Source: JAGVSR01 sp963778225
GTDB taxonomy: Bacteria; Pseudomonadota; Alphaproteobacteria; Rhizobiales; Hyphomicrobiaceae
Length of the DNA: 64,000 bases
Reading direction: 5' to 3'
Assembly: GCA_963778225.1 (NCBI GenBank)
Contig: CAVZTR010000002.1
Span: 62,001-126,000, forward strand
Shown here: piece after piece, positions 38,217 through 45,881 of the stretch
Layout: each line of letters begins with the position of its first letter
Position numbering within the stretch: position 1 is the stretch's first letter
Position numbers and translations under genes: made by a program
The notes under the pieces: generated by a model
Seen by the model: the letters and a program-made list of their open reading frames with translations, nothing else
Databases searched by the model: none
What the model was told of the DNA's origin: nothing

Positions 38217-39069
38217 GAAAGAAGCCGCGACGACGCGCGGCTTCAGACAAATCAGCTGCATTCGAATTGCGTCAGTCGCGATTAGTTGCGGTTCATCTGC
38301 TCATACCAGAAATCGACGGTCTTCTCGCGCAGCTTGTTCTTGCAGTCGCCGGCGCAATCGACCCACGTGCCGCCCGGCAACTGGACCTTCTGTCCGAGAT
38401 TGTAGTTCTGAACAGAACCCTTAACGCACTTGCTGGAGTTCGTTTTGCTGCAGGTCGTGACGCCGCCCATGCGGCCTTCGACAGCCTGAGCCGGCAAGGC
38501 GAACGACAGGGCCGCCGCACTGGCAAGGCCAATGATCATGCTCGTCTTGGTCATGGTTTGAAAATCCTAATCAAAGGTTTCGGCGAATTCCGGCTCGCCG
38601 GCGAGCCCTTGGTGCGGGCTTACATTGACTAAGGTCGTAGGCTCAGCTGTCACAATCAAGCGAACGGGCAGCAATATCAGATGCTTATCGGAAGTTCCGA
38701 TGAGAGGAGGCGTAAGCGGCGCCTTTTCCGATGAGGCTAACCAGGACGCGCCGGCGGCCCCCAAGTCATGCGGCTGATACAAACCATTGCTAAGGTCATT
38801 GGATAGCTTAGCGGAAAACCTTATTGGCGGTTATTCGCCGGCTGCAGGATTCCTATTCACCGTCGAAGTCCGACGGTGGGTACATTGACCGGGGAATGTC
38901 GTGACTTATCGAAAGTTTTTCGCGATCCTGGCGTTGTCAGCCGTTGGCGGGGCAATGGCTGTAGTCGCGAGTGCGGCCGAACTGCACCCGATACGAACGG
39001 CCGAACATGCAACCGTTTACATCGAACTCGACACCATTGATCGCAGCGAGGGCAAACCCGTGGTTTGGA
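38217..39069. repeat. Inverted duplication, arm B (853 bases)
   Basis: Reverse-complement counterpart of 34700-35551. It carries the small exported gene 38282-38554 and the first 168 bases of the adhesin-E-like gene (from GTG 38901). At 39069 the homology stops inside that gene and a fragment of a PhoB-like gene follows. One base is longer than arm A because of a T insertion near the CTTGGGGG run. Confidence 0.93.
38282..38554 (-). CDS. Small exported protein of unknown function (arm B copy)
   Basis: A 90-residue protein nearly identical to the one at 35214, with one substitution (Lys in place of Gln in KCVKGSVQNYN). Signal peptide and four cysteines are intact, so both copies look functional. 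The whole upstream region, including ATCGGAACTTCCGAT at 38687, is also duplicated, so the two copies should be regulated alike. Confidence 0.8.
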   Translation of the reverse strand: MTKTSMIIGLASAAALSFALPAQAVEGRMGGVTTCSKTNSSKCVKGSVQNYNLGQKVQLPGGTWVDCAGDCKNKLREKTVDFWYEQMNRN

Positions 39070-39182
39070 AAGCGGCCCAGGTGCACGTCGATTGTGCGAT
39101 CGTCGATCTCGACATCATTAGACCAGATTTTCTCGATTTGCTGCGCTCGGGTCAGAACTCGACCTTTGTTCTCCATCGATAG
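38901..39182 (+). pseudogene. Truncated adhesin-E-like gene fused out of frame to PhoB remnant
   Basis: From GTG 38901 the first 56 residues (up to SEGKPVVW) equal the intact gene at 34431, with one Ile to Val change. At 39069 the sequence switches to the antisense of a PhoB-like gene and a chance reading continues to 39182. It has no adhesin C-terminus or paired cysteines and is a duplication by-product. A signal peptide is intact, so a short exported peptide could be made. Confidence 0.8.
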
Positions 39183-39220
39183 TTCGAGCAAGCGATATTC
39201 AGTTGGACCCGGTGCCATGG
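39070..39220 (-). pseudogene. PhoB-like response regulator fragment
   Basis: On the minus strand this reads APGPTEYRLLELSMENKGRV, then TRAQQIEKIWSNDVEIDDRT and DVHLGRF, the central part of a PhoB-type DNA-binding domain. It ends exactly where arm B begins. It is similar to but clearly diverged from the broken gene at 33602, so it is a different paralogue and not part of the 850-base duplication. Only about 50 residues survive. Confidence 0.75.
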
Positions 39221-39233
39221 GGTGGGCTGTCAC

Positions 39234-39693
39234 GCTCCGCGTAGTCGGTGTGACTTATCGGACATAGCCTCCGCAGAGCGCGGAGGAGACGGTCAGGGAT
39301 CAGGCGGCGAATTGCACGACGCCAGCCATAGCTTTGGTGGTGCTAAACCAGTCTTGTTCCATGTCCCAATTCGTAAAACCGGTTTAAGCCACTGTTGGCA
39401 TTCATCCACACAAACCGGCGCGGAAGAGGTTTGCTCTCGGAGCGAGGTCGTGGGCAAAATTCCGATCGTTACCAACGGCTAGGCAAGGGACTCCGCACCT
39501 TACCAAATCCTCCGAGACGCAGGCTTCGAGGTCGCTCTACAAAGTACGGTCCACGGGCTTAGCCGGTGAACGGGGGGTGAATGGGGGGCTCAAGGGCGGT
39601 TCAGGCTCGCCATGAGATACCTTCGCCATATCCGCGTCACGGGAGCTGGCGACCATGGGTTATCCGAGCACGACCTTCGAGGAGGGCTTCACG
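39234..39693. other. Intergenic region, right boundary of island, no gene recognised
   Basis: About 460 bases. Reading frames are short and without ribosome sites. A change back to high GC composition occurs toward 39.6 kb. No terminal repeat, integrase or attachment site was seen. Confidence 0.4.
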
Positions 39694-40293
39694 ATGTCCG
39701 AGAGTTCCGTCCCCGCCCGTTCGGGCGGCGACTACGACCGTCTCATTTCTTTTCTGAAAAACCTGGCGCTGGTGGTGACGATCGTCGGCGCGGTGCCGAC
39801 GGCGATCACCGCGTATCACGCCTATACGTTCGGGGTGCCGTTCAGCCAGGTGCCGCAGCGGCTTGCCCAGTACGATCTGTGGGTGAAGAACATCGACTGC
39901 CAGATCGAATACAAGGCGCTGGCGACGGCGGAAGGTACGCGTGTCGACGTGGGGGCGTGTCCGAAGACGGGCGACATCGCGCTGAAGCTGTCGTCATCCG
40001 ACGGCAAGGCGGCCTACCAGTGGATCGCCTACAACGAATTGCAGAAGCCGGGTGAAGCGCCGAAGTCGTCGAGCTTCATCGACATGCTCATCTCGGCGGC
40101 GCGGGCTGAAGGTCCGGTGCCCCAGTCGTTCAAGGTCGCGCAGGGGCTGGAAGTCGTCTGTCAGGCGATCGACGGCAAGAACGTGGTGCGCGTCGTCAAG
40201 GAAGGCGGCAAGTGCTTCAAGGAAATTTTCTCGCCGATCAAGGGCGCGGTTGAAAAGCGCGACGAGGTCGCCTGCTCGACGCCGTGTGGGTGA
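39694..40293 (+). CDS. Membrane-anchored protein of unknown function
   Basis: ATG 39694 has GGAGGG seven bases upstream; an upstream ATG at 39655 is possible. The protein has 199 residues. A single transmembrane helix lies at residues 22-41 (LALVVTIVGAVPTAITAYHA), followed by a soluble domain with cysteines in IDCQIEYKALATAEGTRVD, DVGACPKTG, EVVCQAID, GGKCFKEIF and VACSTPCG. The pattern of six cysteines suggests disulphides in the periplasm. No family was recognised. Confidence 0.6.
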   Translation: MSESSVPARSGGDYDRLISFLKNLALVVTIVGAVPTAITAYHAYTFGVPFSQVPQRLAQYDLWVKNIDCQIEYKALATAEGTRVDVGACPKTGDIALKLSSSDGKAAYQWIAYNELQKPGEAPKSSSFIDMLISAARAEGPVPQSFKVAQGLEVVCQAIDGKNVVRVVKEGGKCFKEIFSPIKGAVEKRDEVACSTPCG

Positions 40294-40360
40294 GTTGTTG
40301 CTAGTTCTGGAATCGAAGAGGGCGGTGAGGGAAATTTCACCGCCCTCTGCATTTGCGCGA

Positions 40361-40732
40361 TCAATCTTCGTCGTGGTTCGTGACGGCGACGAATTCGGCG
40401 TCTTTCTGGCAGCGGCGTTCGTGCATGAGGAAGTCGTAGTAACCGCAGCGACCCTGGCCGGGATAGCTGCGACAGGTGGCGGGCCGCGCGTGATAGATCG
40501 TGCAGCGGCGCTCGGTGGTGTCGAAGAAGCGGCAGATGCGGCCGTAGATCTCATCTTTCTTGCGGCGCATCGTGTACTTGTGGCCGTGCGCCTCCTTCGT
40601 GAACTTGGCTTTTGCGTCCTCGTAGGAGAGGTCGTGATGGCGTGCGAGGCGCTCCACATCGCGCTTGGTCAGCGGGATGACGGGATAGGAACAGCAGTAC
40701 CCCGGGCACTTCGCGCAATTGTAGAGAGCCAT
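40361..40732 (-). CDS. YkgJ-family cysteine cluster protein
   Basis: A 123-residue protein, started at ATG 40732, with the family pattern: CAKCPGYCCSYPVIPLTKRD near the start, GRICRFFDTTERRCTIYHAR, RPATCRSYPGQGRCGYY and a final cysteine. It belongs to the zinc- or iron-chelating UPF0153/YkgJ family (PF03692), proteins of uncertain biochemical role. It is isolated and divergent from the two-barrel outer-membrane protein gene. Confidence 0.9.
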   Translation of the reverse strand: MALYNCAKCPGYCCSYPVIPLTKRDVERLARHHDLSYEDAKAKFTKEAHGHKYTMRRKKDEIYGRICRFFDTTERRCTIYHARPATCRSYPGQGRCGYYDFLMHERRCQKDAEFVAVTNHDED

Positions 40733-41001
40733 GGTGATCGATCGCCTGCCGGCAAGTTGATGACGAAGCGCGATCGCCGGTGACCGCGCACCTACGCGGG
40801 ATAGAGCAAGATGCTCACGCGTCAAGACAGTCGAGAAGAATTTGAGCGCGTTTGTCCGTCGGGGACTGTGATCGCAGTTCAAAATGGAGGGGTGTTGCCG
40901 GTCGGAGACAGCTCAATTTCCGGACTCATCTATATGTCATATCTGCTGCGGGAATGATTATTACGCAGGCAGTGTGCGTGGGTTCTGGGCGGGGAATGAC
41001 C

Positions 41002-42468
41002 ATGCGAACGAAGAGCCTTGCGGCTATGGCGGCCGGACTTCTCGGCTGCGCCAGTCCCTTACACGCGGATGAGTGGACCGGTGTTTACATCGGCATCGGT
41101 GGCGGCATGGGGGCGGCCAACCACGACCTTTCTCTCGAGAATGGTCCGGACTTTCCATCTCCTCCTCTCCCGCGTTTGCCGCGGAACTTTCTGGGCTGGG
41201 GGGCGACGGCGGATTTTTCTCGTTGGGCGTCGGGCTCGACTATCAGGTGAACAGCCGGTTCGTGGTCGGAGCTTTCTTCGATTACGATTGGGCGGATCTC
41301 GACACGTCGCTCGACGCGTCTGTTAATTTCCTCGGCACGACGTTCGGCGCGGGTGCCGATATCGAAGTCGAGGACATGTGGTCGATCGGCGGGCGCCTGG
41401 GCTATCTCGTCTCGCCGAGCACGATGCTCTTCGTGACGGCCGGCTATAGCCAAGCGGATGTGAGCGATCTGACGGCGAACGCGTCGGGTCTTGGCTCCGT
41501 CACGCTCGCCAGGGTCGGTGACTTCGACGGGTACTTCATCGGCGGCGGCGCCGAGATGAAAATCACCAAGGCGATCTCGATCAAGGGTGAGTATCGCTAT
41601 ACCGATCTCGACTCGGAGGTGATCACGCTGCTGCCGGGCACGGCACCTGAGATAAACAATTTTGTCACGACGAAGCTGGATCCGGACATCCAGACGGCGC
41701 GGGTGTCGCTCAACTATCGCTTCGGGTTGGGCGGCGATACGGGTGTCGAACCTGAGGAGCCGTCTGCTCCCATGGGATCATGGACGCAATTCTATCTCGG
41801 CATCGGCGGCGGCTATGCATTCACGAACGAAGAGCTGACGCTTGGTTCGGGTCCTGCGCTCGCGGGTGCGCCATTCGGCTTCAACGTCGGGTTCGATGGA
41901 TTTGGCGGGGAAGGCGGCGCACTCACGATCGGCGGCGGCTACGATTACCAATTCGCGCCCAAGTTTGTTGCGGGTCTGCTGATCGACTACACGATGCATG
42001 GCGCGGACACCGATCTCGATCTGAACATTGGCGACTTCTATCACCGCAAATGTCGGCTTTGGCCTCGACAATGAGCTCTCAATCGGCGGACGCCTTGGGT
42101 ATCTGGTGACGCCTGCGACGCTGATCTATGGCTCGATCGGGTATTCGCGGATCGAATTGGACGATGCGCGATTAAGTGTGAACGTCGACGGCCTCGGTAG
42201 TTTCGGCACGCGCGTCGCATCGAGCGGTGCCATCGACGGCTTCTTCCTCGGTGGCGGCATCGAGACAAAGATCACCGATAACATCTCGCTCAAGCTCGAC
42301 TATCGCTACACGAACGGCGACAGCGAACAGATCACGCTGCTGCCGGATGTGTTGCCGGAGGCCAACGACTTCGTGCGGGCTGAGATTGATCCGGATATCC
42401 AGACCGTTCGGTTGTCGCTGGATTATCGCTTCAACTTCGGCGGCGTCGATCCGGCACCTTTGAAGTAG
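41002..42468 (+). pseudogene. Two-domain OmpA/Omp25-like outer-membrane barrel protein, two frame changes
   Basis: ATG 41002 (or 40996) with GGGGA upstream starts a signal peptide ending PLHADE. The first barrel begins WTGVYIGIGGGMGA and ends VSLNYRFGLGG. A linker EPEEPSAPMGS follows, then a second barrel from WTQFYLGIGGGYAF to LSLDYRFNFGG near the C-terminus. Both halves contain the same landmarks (SIGGRLGYLV, ITLLPG/ITLLPD), so they are internal duplicates. The frame changes at about 41165-41210 (near a GGGGGG run) and 42040-42060. Corrected length is about 488 residues. A tandem double barrel is unusual for this family. Confidence 0.75.
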
Positions 42469-42484
42469 GCCGGTCGCTCAATCG

Positions 42485-42919
42485 CTAGCGGATGTCTTGT
42501 CGGGGAGGGCTTTGGCTCTCCTCGATTTGTTTCATTTGCAGGTCGAGGGCGTAGAGGCCGATGTCCTTGGCACCGGCGCGACAGTAAGAGGCGTAGCTGA
42601 TGCGATCGCCCTTGGCGGGATAGGCCCAGCCGCCGGTTCCGCAGCGGATGTACTCGGCATTGGGGATCAGCGGGCGGCAGTCACGCTCGATCAGGAGCTT
42701 GGCAGTGCTGGCATCCTCCCCTTCGATTTCGCTGACGATGAACATGAGCGTTCGGTGGTCGCGGCAGCCAGTGGCGGGATAGGGGCTGCCGTCCTCCTGG
42801 ATGAAGCGGTGCTTGGTCCCGAGCTGGTGGATCAGGGGCGCCTCGTCGGCGGCCTGTGCGAGCCAGGGCGCGAGGCTGACAAGCGTGGCCGCGATCATGG
42901 TTTTGACGGCGTGTTGCAT
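42485..42919 (-). CDS. Exported protein of unknown function
   Basis: A 144-residue protein with a signal peptide ending LAQAAD. The mature part has LIHQLGTKHRFIQEDGSPYP, TGCRDHRTLMFIVSEIEGED, RDCRPLIPNAEYIRCGTGGW and YCRAGAKDIGLYALD. Four cysteines suggest two disulphides. No domain was recognised. It converges with the barrel gene, 16 bases between the stops. Confidence 0.62.
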   Translation of the reverse strand: MQHAVKTMIAATLVSLAPWLAQAADEAPLIHQLGTKHRFIQEDGSPYPATGCRDHRTLMFIVSEIEGEDASTAKLLIERDCRPLIPNAEYIRCGTGGWAYPAKGDRISYASYCRAGAKDIGLYALDLQMKQIEESQSPPRQDIR

Positions 42920-43014
42920 TGATGCCTTCTTGTGCGAACGGTGCTTGACGGAACGTCGCTGGCGTCGGATCGGATGACTGACGGCAATCCTAAGCGCGCG
43001 CGTGGGGCTCCCCT

Positions 43015-43974
43015 GTGAGTTCGTTCAATCTATCGCATTCCGTTCTCGTCGCCGTAGGCGCGTTTTACGCGTTTGCAGGGCTGGTGGGGTTGCGCGCTTC
43101 CTTGCAGGGACGGCTGATCGATATTGCGATCGCCGGTATCTCGATGAAACCACCGGCGAAAGCGGAGACGGCACGCGGGCTGTGGCTGCTCGTCTCGTCG
43201 CTTGTGGTGCTGGCGGGCGGATTGTTTCTGGTGCTGAGGCTCGACTGGGCGGCGGCGGCCTTCGTGGTGTCGGCTGCCGGGCAGGCCATTTATCTCCTGC
43301 TGATCGCGCCCAAGTACTTTGATCCGGAGGATCCGCCGGATGCGACGGGGCGGCAGCAAACCATCAACGCCTTCATCCTCTATTCGGCCGCGACGCTGTT
43401 TGTCCTGTGGGCCTATCGCACGGGCAAACTGATGCCGCCGGCTGCCGTGGGATGGCCTATCGTGGTCGGGTTCCTGGGCGTGTTGGGCGGTGCGACGGCT
43501 TACGGCCTTTACCGCTTCCTCTATCCGCTTGCGAAAGGGCCCTTCGGGTTTGCAAGCGCAGGCGACACAAACGCCGACGGCGGCCATTCGGGCGAGCCGT
43601 CCGAAGACGACATCGGCAAGGAGCCTGGACCGCCGCTTGCGGACAGCCGGCGCATCCTCGTCATGTCGGAGTATCAATGCGATCCGCTATGGACACATGA
43701 TCCTGGGCGTTCGGGCACGTTTTCTCCGCGTGACCTGCCGCTGTCGGAGGCGCTGATCGAGGATCTGGAAGCGTGGTCACGAAACTACGACACGTCTTTC
43801 AATTTCGAAGACTTCAATGATCCGCATTGGAGCGAGGCCCAATACGCGGCCCACGACATGGCCGGGGTCGCGCTGGCGCGGCGGCTGAAGCGGGAGCTGC
43901 CCGATAGGCAGATCTTCGTTTGGCGCAACAGCGACGGGGGAATGGGGCATGTGGAGATCACGGCGGAGGAGTGA
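43015..43974 (+). CDS. Membrane protein with C-terminal soluble domain, unknown function
   Basis: A 319-residue protein from GTG 43015, without a clear ribosome site, so the start is uncertain. The N-terminal half has four or five transmembrane segments (for example LVAVGAFYAFAGLVGL, LLVSSLVVLAGGLFLV and WPIVVGFLGVLGGATAYGL). The C-terminal half is acidic and soluble (residues 205-319: RRILVMSEYQCDPLWTHDPG, then DPHWSEAQYAAHDMAGVAL). That soluble block may be a separate module. No family was recognised. Confidence 0.62.
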   Translation: MSSFNLSHSVLVAVGAFYAFAGLVGLRASLQGRLIDIAIAGISMKPPAKAETARGLWLLVSSLVVLAGGLFLVLRLDWAAAAFVVSAAGQAIYLLLIAPKYFDPEDPPDATGRQQTINAFILYSAATLFVLWAYRTGKLMPPAAVGWPIVVGFLGVLGGATAYGLYRFLYPLAKGPFGFASAGDTNADGGHSGEPSEDDIGKEPGPPLADSRRILVMSEYQCDPLWTHDPGRSGTFSPRDLPLSEALIEDLEAWSRNYDTSFNFEDFNDPHWSEAQYAAHDMAGVALARRLKRELPDRQIFVWRNSDGGMGHVEITAEE

Positions 43975-44205
43975 CGTGAGAGGCGGTTGCGCCGGCCGTG
44001 CAGTCGGGCTAATGTGAACAAAAGCGGAACGTGACGTGCCTCGGGTTGGTTGTGTCAAAGCGGTGGACAAGCCGGTCAAGAGGCGCGGCGCGTTTGGCTA
44101 CACAGGTTAAGGTCGCTGCAACTCGATTCGATGAGCGGGGTTCTGGGCGAAGGTTTCGCCTGATCCGCGGCGTGATTGCGATGTGATGCAGAAAAGGAGT
44201 TCGAT

Positions 44206-44736
44206 ATGGCCGGATCGGTCAACAAGGTGATCCTCGTCGGAAACGTCGGCAAGGATCCCGAAATTCGCCGGACGCAGGATGGGCGCGCGATTGCAAACCT
44301 GTCTCTGGCCACGAGCGAGACATGGCGCGACAAAGCCACGGGCGAGCGCAAGGAAAAGACCGAGTGGCACCGGGTGGTCGTGTTCAACGACAACTTGTGC
44401 AAGGTCGTGGAGCAGTACGTGCGCAAGGGCTCCAAGCTCTACATCGAAGGCCAGCTGCAAACGCGCAAGTGGACCGACCAGTCCGGCGCGGAGAAGTATT
44501 CGACGGAAGTCGTCCTGCAGGGCTTTAACGGCACGCTGACGATGCTCGATGGTGCGCGCGGGGCTGCCGGTGGCATGGCCGAGAGCGGTCAGGTCGAGTA
44601 CGGCGGGGACGCGGGCTACGGTTCGTCGTCGGGATCTTCGGGTGGGTATGACAGCGCGCCGAAGCGCGGCGGTGCTGCGAAGAGCGGCGGGGCCAAGTCT
44701 TTCGACAAGGCGCTGGACGACGAAATCCCGTTCTGA
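44206..44736 (+). CDS. ssb: Single-stranded DNA-binding protein
   Basis: A 176-residue Ssb that coats single-stranded DNA in replication and repair. The OB fold is clear: MAGSVNKVILVGNVGKDPEI, then SETWRDKATGERKEKTEWHRV and SKLYIEGQLQTRKWTD. A Gly/Ser-rich linker precedes the acidic C-terminal tip DDEIPF, which recruits partner proteins. ATG 44206 has AAAAGGAG six bases upstream. It ends in a bidirectional terminator. It normally adjoins uvrA in related bacteria; here 16 kb of extra DNA separates them. Confidence 0.97.
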   Translation: MAGSVNKVILVGNVGKDPEIRRTQDGRAIANLSLATSETWRDKATGERKEKTEWHRVVVFNDNLCKVVEQYVRKGSKLYIEGQLQTRKWTDQSGAEKYSTEVVLQGFNGTLTMLDGARGAAGGMAESGQVEYGGDAGYGSSSGSSGGYDSAPKRGGAAKSGGAKSFDKALDDEIPF

Positions 44737-44758
44737 TCACGGGCTTCATGAGCTAAGC

Positions 44759-44797
44759 AAAAAGCCCCGCTGCACGAATGCAGCGGGGCTTTTTATT
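44759..44797. terminator. Bidirectional terminator between ssb and the PRC-barrel gene
   Basis: The 16-base arms AAAAAGCCCCGCTGCA (44759-44774) and TGCAGCGGGGCTTTTT (44779-44794) pair perfectly around a CGAA loop. The T-rich ends occur on both strands, so it ends ssb and also the convergent gene whose stop is at 44829. Confidence 0.93.
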
Positions 44798-44828
44798 CAA
44801 GTGTTGCTCGCGTTTGAGCGCCAAGCAA

Positions 44829-45500
44829 TCAAGGCGTGGCGGGAGCCGGAGCGGGGGTTGCAGGAGCCGGAGCCGGGGTGTCGGCGGGCTTGGCAGCTTC
44901 CGTTGCCGCATCGACGGCTCCGCCAACCGCTTCCTTGGCCTTTTCATAAGCCGGGGTGGCGGCTTCCTTGGCCTTCTCGTAGGCTTCGGCAGCCTTCTGC
45001 TTGGCTTCCTCGAGAGCGGGCTTGGCCTTTTCGACCGCGTCGTTGGTTGTCGCCGCCGTCTTGTCCTTCAGCTCGAGTGCCTTTTCCTTGGCGCGGTTCC
45101 AAAGCGACTTCTTCGGCTGTGCGCGTTCGTAGGCAGGAGCGGCCTCAAGCGATTCCTTGGTCGCCTCGGCGAGCGTGACCGACAGTTCACCGGCTGCTTC
45201 TTCGAACTTCAGCGCGGAGAGTTGCACGCCGATTTTCTTCTCGGCCATGCCAAGGAAACCGCCCGTGCCCATCACGACGCCGACGACGGTGTTGCCGTCG
45301 GTGATGATCAGATCCTCGATGTCGCCGATGATCTTTCCGTCCGGGCCTTTCACCTTGACGCCGATGAAGTGGTCCTTGGCGAGGTATTCCTCCGCCGTCT
45401 GGCTCTTGATGAATACGCCGGCGGCCGGCGCGGCAGTCTCAGCCACGGCTGCGGTCGCGAGGAGGGCGAGGGCGGCGGCGCCGCAGATGAACGTCTTCAT
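44829..45500 (-). CDS. Exported PRC-barrel domain protein
   Basis: A 223-residue protein. Residues 1-20 are a signal peptide (ending VAETA). A PRC-barrel domain spans about residues 38-100 (YLAKDHFIGVKVKGPDGKII, then VVGVVMGTGGFLGMAEKKIGV). It is followed by a long Ala/Lys/Glu-rich helical stretch with coiled-coil character (EKAKEAATPAYEKAKEAVGG) and a Pro/Ala tail of repeated APAPATP. PRC-barrels bind proteins or RNA; periplasmic members of this kind are common in Rhizobiales, with unknown role. It is divergent from gyrA by about 380 bases. Confidence 0.85.
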   Translation of the reverse strand: MKTFICGAAALALLATAAVAETAAPAAGVFIKSQTAEEYLAKDHFIGVKVKGPDGKIIGDIEDLIITDGNTVVGVVMGTGGFLGMAEKKIGVQLSALKFEEAAGELSVTLAEATKESLEAAPAYERAQPKKSLWNRAKEKALELKDKTAATTNDAVEKAKPALEEAKQKAAEAYEKAKEAATPAYEKAKEAVGGAVDAATEAAKPADTPAPAPATPAPAPATP

Positions 45501-45881
45501 TGTTGATACCCCTTGAATCTATGACCGCCTATCCGGTGACAGAGCGGCGTCGTCACGCGTGACTCGGGCTCTTGAGGGCCCTGGACGAACGGGCTGCAGA
45601 TAGTGCGGGAGTGTGGCTAGAGCAAGTCACTGTTCGAGGACTGAGGAGTTTTCGATGGAAACAGCGCCTAAGTTCAACAATGGCAAGGCTATTTGCGCGT
45701 AAACTGATCTGGGGAGAATGCCCCGAGGCGGCATCACGCGCGGTTGCCGGACCGGTCAGGGCGGGCTAGACAACCTCATCATCCAACAGCGGGCTCCGAT
45801 CGGGGTCGGCAAGCGACCTGGAAACGGGCCGACGGGACGGCGGATCGACCGCTCTTCCGGTGCGACGAGGAACGGACACTC
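45501..45881. other. Intergenic region between PRC-barrel gene and gyrA
   Basis: About 380 bases containing two divergent promoters; no further gene was supported. An in-frame extension of gyrA upstream exists but is low quality and probably non-coding. Confidence 0.45.

Noticed and set aside
39234..39600. Further transposase remnant right of arm B
   Set aside because: Frames here are short and show no transposase motif. I could not link them to any insertion sequence family.
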